From Devosia ginsengisoli (lineage in GTDB: Bacteria > Pseudomonadota > Alphaproteobacteria > Rhizobiales > Devosiaceae), in the NCBI RefSeq assembly GCF_007859655.1, contig NZ_CP042304.1, forward strand, positions 1,674,001 to 1,738,000: DNA of 64,000 nt, read 5' to 3'. A program made the position numbers and the translations under genes. The number at the start of each line of letters is the position of its first letter. The stretch's first letter is position 1. Positions 57,031-62,983 of this stretch are shown piece by piece. Under the pieces are notes generated by a model. The model saw only the letters and a list, made by a program, of their open reading frames with translations. It searched no databases and was not told the origin of the DNA.

Positions 57031-57450
57031 CTATTCGTCCCGGTACACCTTTTCGCGGCGCTCGTGCATTTCCTGGGCTTCCAGGCTCAGCGTGGCGATG
57101 GGGCGGGCGTCGAGCCGGGCAATGCCGATGGGATCGCCGGTTTCCTCGCAATAGCCGTAGGTGCCGTCATCGATGCGCTTCAGCGCGGCGTCGATCTTGG
57201 AGATCAGCTTGCGCTGCCGATCGCGGGTGCGCAGTTCCAGGGAACGATCACTCTCGGAGCTGGCCCGATCGGCCATGTCAGGGTGATTCTGGCTCTCTTC
57301 CTGCAGGTTTTCGAGGGTTTCCCGGCTCTCGCGGAGAATGTCATCCTTCCAGGCGTTGAGCTTGGCCCGGAAATACTCCCGCTGGCGCGGATTCATGAAC
57401 GGCTCGTTGTCACTGGGCCGGTATTCAATCACTTCTGCAACCGAAGACAT
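57031..57450 (-). CDS. dksA: RNA polymerase-binding protein DksA (single-cysteine type)
   Basis: The 139-residue protein has the coiled coil with the acidic tip region (ADRASSESDRSLELRTRDRQ) and a zinc-finger-like end, DGTYGYCEETGDPIGIARLD followed by ARPIATLSLEAQEMHERREK. Only the first of the four usual cysteines is kept (the others are T, S and A), as is common in alphaproteobacteria. DksA tunes transcription during the stringent response. ATG at 57450 is chosen over an upstream TTG. Confidence 0.93.
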   Translation of the reverse strand: MSSVAEVIEYRPSDNEPFMNPRQREYFRAKLNAWKDDILRESRETLENLQEESQNHPDMADRASSESDRSLELRTRDRQRKLISKIDAALKRIDDGTYGYCEETGDPIGIARLDARPIATLSLEAQEMHERREKVYRDE

Positions 57451-57603
57451 CAGCAGACTCAACTCCAATGCACCCCTAAGGCGGCCTATATATGCGCGTC
57501 GACCCCACCGGGCAAGCGTTCAAAAGTGGCGCTGCTTAACACGGGAAAGCCTCGGCGCAGCAGGCGCATAGCACGGGATTGACAACATTTTGATGATCGG
57601 CGG

Positions 57604-58023
57604 TCAGGCCGCGGGGAAACGCCCGAATTTGGCCAGTTCCACGCGCACCCGCAACTCGATGTCATCGAGCACCGCATCGAGCCCCGGCAGCGAGCGCTCG
57701 CGGGCCTCGGACAGCATCGCCACCATGCTGTCCAGCCGGTCGGCACTGATCCGGCCAACCAGCAGGTCCGCCTTGATATCGTCGAGCAGGTCGAGCAGCG
57801 AGGCGCCGCGCCGCACCGCCTTCTTGCGACCGGTCAGGGGACCATCCACGGCCTGCAAAGCCAGGATGGCGTCGATCCCGCCAGTGGCCTGCACCGGCAT
57901 ATTGCCCGCCACCCGCGCCGGGGCATTGCCGCCGGCCGGCACGAAATCCACACCCGAGCCGGAACGGCCGACACCGCTGCCGCGGCCGGCGCCCGTCGTT
58001 CGGTTGGTGGTTTCAATGCGCAA
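57604..58023 (-). CDS. fliX: Flagellar assembly regulator FliX
   Basis: The protein of about 139 residues has an N-terminal flexible region (RIETTNRTTGAGRGSGVGRS) and the FliX core ASLLDLLDDIKADLLVGRIS, ADRLDSMVAMLSEARERSLP, GLDAVLDDIELRVRVELAKF. In Caulobacter FliX couples flagellar assembly to the sigma-54 activator FlbD. No ATG is available; a TTG at 58023 is preferred because an earlier TTG (58059) lies inside a regulatory palindrome. A perfect CtrA box is 53 bases upstream. It is divergent from flgI, as in Caulobacter. Confidence 0.85.
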   Translation of the reverse strand: MRIETTNRTTGAGRGSGVGRSGSGVDFVPAGGNAPARVAGNMPVQATGGIDAILALQAVDGPLTGRKKAVRRGASLLDLLDDIKADLLVGRISADRLDSMVAMLSEARERSLPGLDAVLDDIELRVRVELAKFGRFPAA

Positions 58024-58054
58024 GGCGGGACTCAAATCGGTTTGCAGTGACACC

Positions 58055-58067
58055 GGCAAAATCTGCC
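58055..58067. promoter_or_regulatory. GGCAA-N3-CTGCC palindrome before fliX
   Basis: GGCAAAATCTGCC is a near match of the palindrome found before fliL, flgF and flgB. It lies between the CtrA box and the fliX start. Confidence 0.55.
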
Positions 58068-58075
58068 GCCAGCCG

Positions 58076-58091
58076 TTAACAAGGCATTAAC
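58076..58091. promoter_or_regulatory. CtrA-type box between fliX and flgI
   Basis: TTAA, seven bases (CAAGGCA) and TTAAC match the CtrA consensus exactly. It is 53 bases from the proposed fliX start and 180 bases from flgI, so fliX is the more likely target. Confidence 0.8.
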
Positions 58092-58097
58092 GCACCC

Positions 58098-58110
58098 GGC
58101 AAGAATTGCT
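58098..58110. promoter_or_regulatory. GGCAA-N3-TTGC site upstream of flgI
   Basis: GGCAAGAATTGCT is one base from the full palindrome and lies 88 bases before the sigma-54 element of flgI, where an activator would bind. Confidence 0.55.
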
Positions 58111-58196
58111 CACCGCACGGCTTTGACAGGCCAAGGCCGGCCCAAGACACCCGAAATACCCTTGAATCTCAACGCGCTGCGACTGCCGGGTCAAAC

Positions 58197-58212
58197 TGGC
58201 ACGGTTTTCGCA
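58197..58212 (+). promoter_or_regulatory. Sigma-54 promoter of flgI
   Basis: TGGCACGGTTTTCGCA matches TGGCACG-N4-TTGCA at all but one base and keeps GG and GC at the correct spacing. The flgI start is 59 bases downstream. Confidence 0.78.
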
Positions 58213-58270
58213 ATGTCACCGGCGAATGCTGCGCCATGGGGATGGAGCGGCCAGACGACGGGGATGCCGG

Positions 58271-59395
58271 ATGACCAAATCGCTGCTGCACAGGCTGATC
58301 GCGGGACTGCTCACCATGACAATGGTGCTGCTGCCCGCCCTTGAAGCACAGGCCGCCTCCGCCCGTATCAAGGATATCGTGGATTTCGAGGGCGTGCGCG
58401 AGAACCAGCTGGTCGGCTATGGCCTGGTGGTCGGGCTCAACGGCACCGGCGACAGTCTCAACAACTCCCCCTTCACCAAGCAGTCGCTGCAGTCGATGCT
58501 GGAGCGGCTGGGCGTCAACACCGCCGGCGAGAATGTGCGCACCGCCAATGTGGCGGCGGTCATGGTCACCGCCAACCTGCCGCCCTTCGCCACCCAGGGC
58601 TCGCGCATGGATGTGTCGGTCGCCGCCCTCGGTGACAGCGACAGCCTGCAGGGCGGCACCTTGCTGGTGACCCCGCTGCTCGGCGCCGATGGCGAAGTCT
58701 ATGCCATTGCCCAGGGCCCGGTTTCCATCAACGGTTTCAAGGCCGAGGGCGACGCGGCCACCATCATTTCCGGCGTCCCCACCACCGGCCGTATTTCCTC
58801 GGGCGCGCTGATCGAGCGCGAGATCGACTTCCATCTCGGCAGCCAGACCTCGCTCCGCCTCGCCTTGCGCAATCCCGACCTCACCACGGCCCGCCGCATC
58901 GCGCTTGCGGTCAACGACTTCATCGGCACCCCCACGGCGACGCCGGAAGACCCGGCCACGGTGCGGCTCACCCTGCCCTATGGCTTTAACGGCAATATCG
59001 TCGACCTGCTGACCGATATCGAGCAGTTGATGGTCCAGACCGACCAGACGGCCAAGATCGTCATCGACGAGAATTCCGGCATCATCGTCATGGGCAAGGA
59101 TGTGCGGGTATCGAGCGTGGCGGTGGCGCAGTCCAATCTCACCGTCACCATCGCCGAAAACCCCACCGTGGTGCAGCCCAACCCGCTGAGCCTTGGCGTC
59201 ACCGCGGTCGAGCCGAATACCAATCTCAATGCCAACCTGTCCGAAAGCGCCCTCTCGGTCGTCAATGAATCCGTGTCGCTGCAGGAACTGGTCGACGGCC
59301 TCAACGCGCTGGGCATTTCCCCGCGCGACCTGATCGCCATCCTCCAGGCGATCAAGGCCACCGGCGCGCTGCAGGCCGAAATCGAGGTGCTGTAA
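58271..59395 (+). CDS. flgI: Flagellar P-ring protein FlgI
   Basis: The 374-residue protein has a signal peptide (LLHRLIAGLLTMTMVLLPAL, then EAQAASARIKDIV). It has the FlgI signature VRENQLVGYGLVVGLNGTGD and later TDQTAKIVIDENSGIIVMGK. The end DGLNALGISPRDLIAILQAI is characteristic. It forms the P ring in the peptidoglycan layer. It heads a unit with flgJ and a FlgN-like gene under a sigma-54 type promoter; its stop overlaps the flgJ start (TAATG). Confidence 0.95.
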   Translation: MTKSLLHRLIAGLLTMTMVLLPALEAQAASARIKDIVDFEGVRENQLVGYGLVVGLNGTGDSLNNSPFTKQSLQSMLERLGVNTAGENVRTANVAAVMVTANLPPFATQGSRMDVSVAALGDSDSLQGGTLLVTPLLGADGEVYAIAQGPVSINGFKAEGDAATIISGVPTTGRISSGALIEREIDFHLGSQTSLRLALRNPDLTTARRIALAVNDFIGTPTATPEDPATVRLTLPYGFNGNIVDLLTDIEQLMVQTDQTAKIVIDENSGIIVMGKDVRVSSVAVAQSNLTVTIAENPTVVQPNPLSLGVTAVEPNTNLNANLSESALSVVNESVSLQELVDGLNALGISPRDLIAILQAIKATGALQAEIEVL

Positions 59396-59715
59396 TGTTC
59401 GTCAATAACAATACGCAGCCCGGCTCGACGCTCACCCCGGCCCAGATCGCCCGGGTCCGCCACCAGGCCGAAGAACTCGAAGGCGTGTTCCTCAACACGC
59501 TGACCAAGGAACTCTTCTCGTCCATCAAGACCGATGCCAGCGTCATGGGCGGCGGCTTCGGCGAAGAGACCTGGCGGTCCATGCAGTCCGAACAGCTCGC
59601 CAACAGCATGGCGCAGAATGGCGGGCTGGGCATCGCCGAACAACTCCTGCCCGACCTGCTCGCCATGCAGGAAGCGGCCAATAACCAGAACATTTTGCCC
59701 GGAGCCTATAAATGA
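59395..59715 (+). CDS. flgJ: Rod-binding protein, FlgJ N-domain type
   Basis: The 106-residue protein matches the rod-binding domain of FlgJ: RVRHQAEELEGVFLNTLTKE, GGGFGEETWRSMQSEQLANS and GLGIAEQLLPDLLAM. It lacks the muramidase domain of enteric FlgJ, as is usual in alphaproteobacteria. It overlaps flgI by one base and the next gene by four. Confidence 0.9.
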   Translation: MFVNNNTQPGSTLTPAQIARVRHQAEELEGVFLNTLTKELFSSIKTDASVMGGGFGEETWRSMQSEQLANSMAQNGGLGIAEQLLPDLLAMQEAANNQNILPGAYK

Positions 59716-60179
59716 CCGCAGCCGCACGCCTCGCCGCCCTCGACAGCCTGCCGGCTGACGAACTCTGCCGCATGGCCGAAAGCGCCCTGTCGGCACTGGT
59801 CGATGTGATGAACCAGGAAACCACGCTGCTCCGCGCCGGCCATATGCGCCAGGCCAATGCCCTGACGCCGGAAAAGACCCGGCTGGCCCAGGACTATGTG
59901 GGCTTTGCCCGCTCCATCCAGCGCCAGAGCCTGCGGCTGAGCACCGAGGCGCCCGGCGCCATAGAACGCCTGCGGCTGGGCCATGAAAGCCTTGCCACGC
60001 AGATGGCCGAGAACCTGCGCGTGCTGGCCACGGCGCGCATGGTCACCGAAGACCTGCTGACCGACGTCGCCAAAATCGTCGGGCAGCAGAACAAGGCAAA
60101 GACCTATGGACGCGGCGGCGCCATCACAACAGATTCGGCAACATCGGCTCGCGGCATCGCAATCAATCGCGCCCTTTGA
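59712..60179 (+). CDS. FlgN-like flagellar chaperone candidate
   Basis: The 155-residue protein is almost entirely helical (ADELCRMAESALSALVDVMN, TTLLRAGHMRQANALTPEKT, RLAQDYVGFARSIQRQSLRL), as in FlgN, the chaperone for hook-filament junction proteins. It overlaps flgJ by four bases (ATGA). The family assignment rests on context and shape and is moderate. Confidence 0.68.
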   Translation: MTAAARLAALDSLPADELCRMAESALSALVDVMNQETTLLRAGHMRQANALTPEKTRLAQDYVGFARSIQRQSLRLSTEAPGAIERLRLGHESLATQMAENLRVLATARMVTEDLLTDVAKIVGQQNKAKTYGRGGAITTDSATSARGIAINRAL

Positions 60180-60283
60180 CTTGGACTCAATTTTAACCAA
60201 CTGCAACGGATTGAAGTAACCGACCCGCAATAGCGGTGTATATACGATGACGACTGGCATTCGTGTATGCACTGGACAGCGTC

Positions 60284-60622
60284 ATGATCACTGCAGTTGC
60301 GGCAGATCCAATCATCAGTAGCAGCGGCCTCGCTGGCTATCGGCAGCGCCCCACCACCGGGGAGCGCAGCCTGTCGCCTGACAGCCCGCCGCCGGCGCCG
60401 AAGAATTCCAGTGCCAGCGACAATGGCGCCTTTCCCCAGCAGGATACGCATGCGGAGCCTTCCCCCGAGCCGCGCCCAGACGCCGGCTCCATGTTCGCCG
60501 CCGCGGTGATCGCCGGCGCCTTGCCGCCCGTGCCGACCTCGATGGAAGAGCTGATCATGCGCATCGGCTCGATCCCGATCCCGCCGGAATCCCAGGCCAG
60601 GCTCAAGGATTTGCTTGCCTAG
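60284..60622 (+). CDS. Small hypothetical protein in the flagellar cluster
   Basis: The 112-residue protein begins MITAVAADPIISSSGLAGYR, has a proline- and serine-rich middle, and ends with a short helical part (PTSMEELIMRIGSIPIPPES, then QARLKDLLA). A GTG at 60263 is an alternative start. It was not recognised. Its position between the flgJ unit and the flagellin genes suggests a flagellar role. A terminator follows. Confidence 0.65.
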   Translation: MITAVAADPIISSSGLAGYRQRPTTGERSLSPDSPPPAPKNSSASDNGAFPQQDTHAEPSPEPRPDAGSMFAAAVIAGALPPVPTSMEELIMRIGSIPIPPESQARLKDLLA

Positions 60623-60663
60623 GTTAATGCAGCCTCACCAGCCATCGTGCAGCACATAGCCAC

Positions 60664-60692
60664 AAGCCCCGGATTTCCGGGGCTTTTTCTTT
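60664..60692 (+). terminator. Terminator before the first flagellin gene
   Basis: AAGCCCCGGA, TT and TCCGGGGCTT form a perfect 10-bp stem followed by TTTCTTTG. Confidence 0.88.
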
Positions 60693-60740
60693 GTTCCGCG
60701 ACAACATCTTAGGCAATTTGCCCAAATATTCGTCACCCGC

Positions 60741-60755
60741 TTAATGCTTCTTTAG
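60741..60755. promoter_or_regulatory. CtrA-like box before the first flagellin
   Basis: TTAA, seven bases (TGCTTCT) and TTAG differ from the CtrA consensus at one base. It lies 91 bases before the flagellin start; the second flagellin has the same TTAA-N7-TTAG at 92 bases. Confidence 0.52.
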
Positions 60756-60779
60756 AGGCTGCCGGAGGAGGATCGGCTT

Positions 60780-60826
60780 GCCTCAGGAGAGGCGTGTTAG
60801 TTTGCGTAATCCTAGAAAAGGACTAG
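60780..60826 (+). promoter_or_regulatory. Flagellin leader hairpin and mini-ORF, first gene
   Basis: GCCTC, AGGA and GAGGC (60780-60793) form a 5-bp hairpin whose loop and stem contain AGGAGAGG. A GTG at 60794 opens an 11-codon frame that stops at 60824-60826, six bases before the flagellin ATG. The second flagellin leader has the same plan, which suggests translational control. Confidence 0.5.
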
Positions 60827-60831
60827 TAACA

Positions 60832-62295
60832 ATGGGTGATATCTCCCTCTCGAAAGCCGTTCGCTCGAACCTGCTTTCCCTCCAGAGCACCGCTTCCATG
60901 ATGGCCAAGACGCAGGAGCGTCTCGCTACTGGTAACAAGGTGAACTCGGCTCTCGACAACCCCACCAACTTCTTCACCGCTCAGGGCCTCAACAGCCGCG
61001 CTGGCGACCTGAACCAGCTGATGGACTCGATGGCAAACGGCATCCAGACCCTGGAAGCCGCCGATAACGGCCTGACCTCGATCACCAAGACCCTGGAATC
61101 GATGCAGTCGACCCTGCGCCAGGCTCGCCAGGACAAGTCGTTCCAGACCGCCTCGTATACGGTGGGTGCCGGCCTGACCTCTGCCCAGAACATCTCGTTC
61201 TCGGGTGGCGCGATCGGTGACACGCCTGTCGATATCGCCCTGGGCACTGCCGCTGTCGGCGCTACCGCCGCGACCTATGACGGCGGCTCGGTTGACTTTT
61301 CGGCTGCTGATCCGGACCTGTCGGGTCTCGAAAACGAGACGATCTCTGTCAACGGCGCGGTTGTCTATACCTTTACCGACCAGGCTGCAGGTCAGAAGGC
61401 CGACCTGCTCGCCGCCCTCGACGCCGCTACCGGCGGTACGACCACCGCGGATGCCACTGGCGTCCACATTTCGGTGGCTGACGGTACCAACTTCTCGATC
61501 CAGGCCAGCGACGCTGCGGTTACGACCGCCACGGGTATCGCTGCCACTGTTGCGACCACCACCGACGGCGTTGCCGCCGTTGCCGCCGCCGCCAAGAGCG
61601 TCGACACCCTGGTCTCCGAGATCAACAACAATGCCGATCTCAAGGGCAAGGTTCGCGCTTCGAACGACAACGGGAAGCTGCGCATCGAAAACCAGTCCAC
61701 GCAGGATCTGGATGTCGATGGCGTTTCGTCCTCGGGCGCCATTGACGGCGTCTCGACCGGTGCTACCTCGATCGATGGCAACTCGGTTCGCGCCGACCTG
61801 GCCAACCAGTTCAACGAACTGCGCGACCAGCTCGACAAGCTCGCCGATGACGCCTCGTTCAACGGTATCAACCTGCTCCGTGGCGACAACCTGAAGCTGA
61901 CCTTCAACGAGACCGGCACTTCGACCATCGACATCCAGACCAAGGAAGGCGCTTCCATCAACGCCGCCAACCTGGGCGTCCTGAATATCGAAGACAAGGA
62001 TCTCGACAGCGACACCAACATCGACACGCTGCTGGGCAACCTCAAGACTGCCCTGAACGACGTGCGTTCGCAGTCTTCGACCTTCGGTTCGAACCTGTCG
62101 ATCGTGCAGAACCGTCAGGACTTCACCAAGAACATGATCAACACGCTGCAGACTGGCGCCGCCAATCTGACGCTGGCCGACATGAACGAAGAAGCCGCCA
62201 ACCTGCTGGCCCTGCAGACCCGCCAGTCGCTGTCGAGCTCCTCGCTCTCGCTGGCTTCGCAGGCCGACCAGTCGGTCCTCCAGCTGATCCGTTAA
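60832..62295 (+). CDS. Flagellin, first copy
   Basis: The 487-residue filament protein starts MGDISLSKAVRSNLLSLQST with the conserved N-terminal helix region (RLATGNKVNSALDNPTNFFT). It ends with the C-terminal signature NMINTLQTGAANLTLADMNE and EAANLLALQTRQSLSSSSLS. The middle (about residues 120-330) is rich in A, T and D and forms the exposed domain. An AAAGGA box precedes the ATG. The next gene is a second flagellin whose first 100 residues are nearly identical. Confidence 0.95.
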   Translation: MGDISLSKAVRSNLLSLQSTASMMAKTQERLATGNKVNSALDNPTNFFTAQGLNSRAGDLNQLMDSMANGIQTLEAADNGLTSITKTLESMQSTLRQARQDKSFQTASYTVGAGLTSAQNISFSGGAIGDTPVDIALGTAAVGATAATYDGGSVDFSAADPDLSGLENETISVNGAVVYTFTDQAAGQKADLLAALDAATGGTTTADATGVHISVADGTNFSIQASDAAVTTATGIAATVATTTDGVAAVAAAAKSVDTLVSEINNNADLKGKVRASNDNGKLRIENQSTQDLDVDGVSSSGAIDGVSTGATSIDGNSVRADLANQFNELRDQLDKLADDASFNGINLLRGDNLKLTFNETGTSTIDIQTKEGASINAANLGVLNIEDKDLDSDTNIDTLLGNLKTALNDVRSQSSTFGSNLSIVQNRQDFTKNMINTLQTGAANLTLADMNEEAANLLALQTRQSLSSSSLSLASQADQSVLQLIR

Positions 62296-62320
62296 TCGGT
62301 TCTATCATCGCAATTGGAAA

Positions 62321-62350
62321 AGGCGGGCTCCGGCCCGCCTTTTTCGTTTT
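62321..62350 (+). terminator. Terminator of the first flagellin gene
   Basis: AGGCGGGC, TCCG and GCCCGCCT form an 8-bp stem followed by TTTTCGTTTTT, 26 bases after the stop codon. Confidence 0.9.
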
Positions 62351-62406
62351 TGGGCCCTACCCCCCACCCTCGATGCGGCGGAATTGGCACTATCCCACCC
62401 ACCCCC

Positions 62407-62533
62407 GATGTCATCCCGGCCTTGAGCCGGGACCCATCTCGAGATCGCGCCACAGCCGCAAGGTGGATCGCCCGACCACCGGACATGCCCCACCACCTCA
62501 GGATGGATCCCGGCTCAAGGCCGGGATGACATC
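62407..62533. repeat. Inverted repeat of the GATGTCATCCCGGCCTTGAG family, second copy
   Basis: GATGTCATCCCGGCCTTGAG at the left and GGCTCAAGGCCGGGATGACA at the right frame a spacer of about 80 bases. It lies in the 688-base space between the flagellin genes, where no gene was seen. Confidence 0.78.
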
Positions 62534-62731
62534 GTGGTTGGGGAAACGACAGCGAACCTATCCATCTTATCCCCCTCCCCAAAACCGAGCGTATCATCCT
62601 GCCATCCCTCCGCATGGGCGGCCTGCAGGCGAACAGTGGTGGAGGGCGTCGGGTGCGGCTTCGCTGCTCGCACAGGTCCGAGTCCGGGCGGAAGCGTGTG
62701 CGCGACCCCCGTACTGCTCCAAAAACCGGCA

Positions 62732-62790
62732 CCCCGAGACGGCGAGCGTCTCACTCTAAAAATTACTCAGGGACGTAAGCCGTCTCGGGG
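62732..62790. repeat. 12-base inverted repeat in the flagellin intergenic space
   Basis: CCCCGAGACGGC (62732-62743) and GCCGTCTCGGGG (62779-62790) are perfect inverted copies with a 35-base loop. No T run follows. It could be part of a structured RNA or another dispersed palindrome; nothing else identifies it. Confidence 0.55.
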
Positions 62791-62891
62791 TCCGCCCATC
62801 CGCGGCCGCATTTGCGGTCCGCACACGACAACCGCATCACAGGCGGCGCTTGTGCACGTCGTTATGGTTACCGCGCTGCCAACAAGCATGG

Positions 62892-62906
62892 TTAACGCTG
62901 CATTAG
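62892..62906. promoter_or_regulatory. CtrA-like box before the second flagellin
   Basis: TTAA, seven bases (CGCTGCA) and TTAG lie 92 bases before the flagellin start, the same form and distance as in the first flagellin. Confidence 0.52.
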
Positions 62907-62932
62907 GATTCAATGAGATAAAAGTGAATCAA

Positions 62933-62970
62933 CCTCAAGGAGAGGCATGAGCCGACGATCGGCGCAGTAG
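62933..62970 (+). promoter_or_regulatory. Flagellin leader hairpin and mini-ORF, second gene
   Basis: CCTC, AAGGA and GAGG form a small hairpin. The AAGGAGAGGC then leads to an ATG at 62947 that opens MSRRSAQ and stops at 62968-62970. The CCTC block is exactly 51 bases before the flagellin ATG, as in the first copy. Confidence 0.5.
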
Positions 62971-62983
62971 TGAAGGAAGCACA

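Noticed and set aside
62820..62875. Sigma-54 promoter before the second flagellin
   Set aside because: Two places keep GG and GC at the right spacing, but the other consensus bases are mostly missing.
62296..62983. A coding gene or phase-variation switch between the flagellins
   Set aside because: No frame with a ribosome-binding site or domain was found, the inverted repeats belong to dispersed families, and there is no invertase gene.
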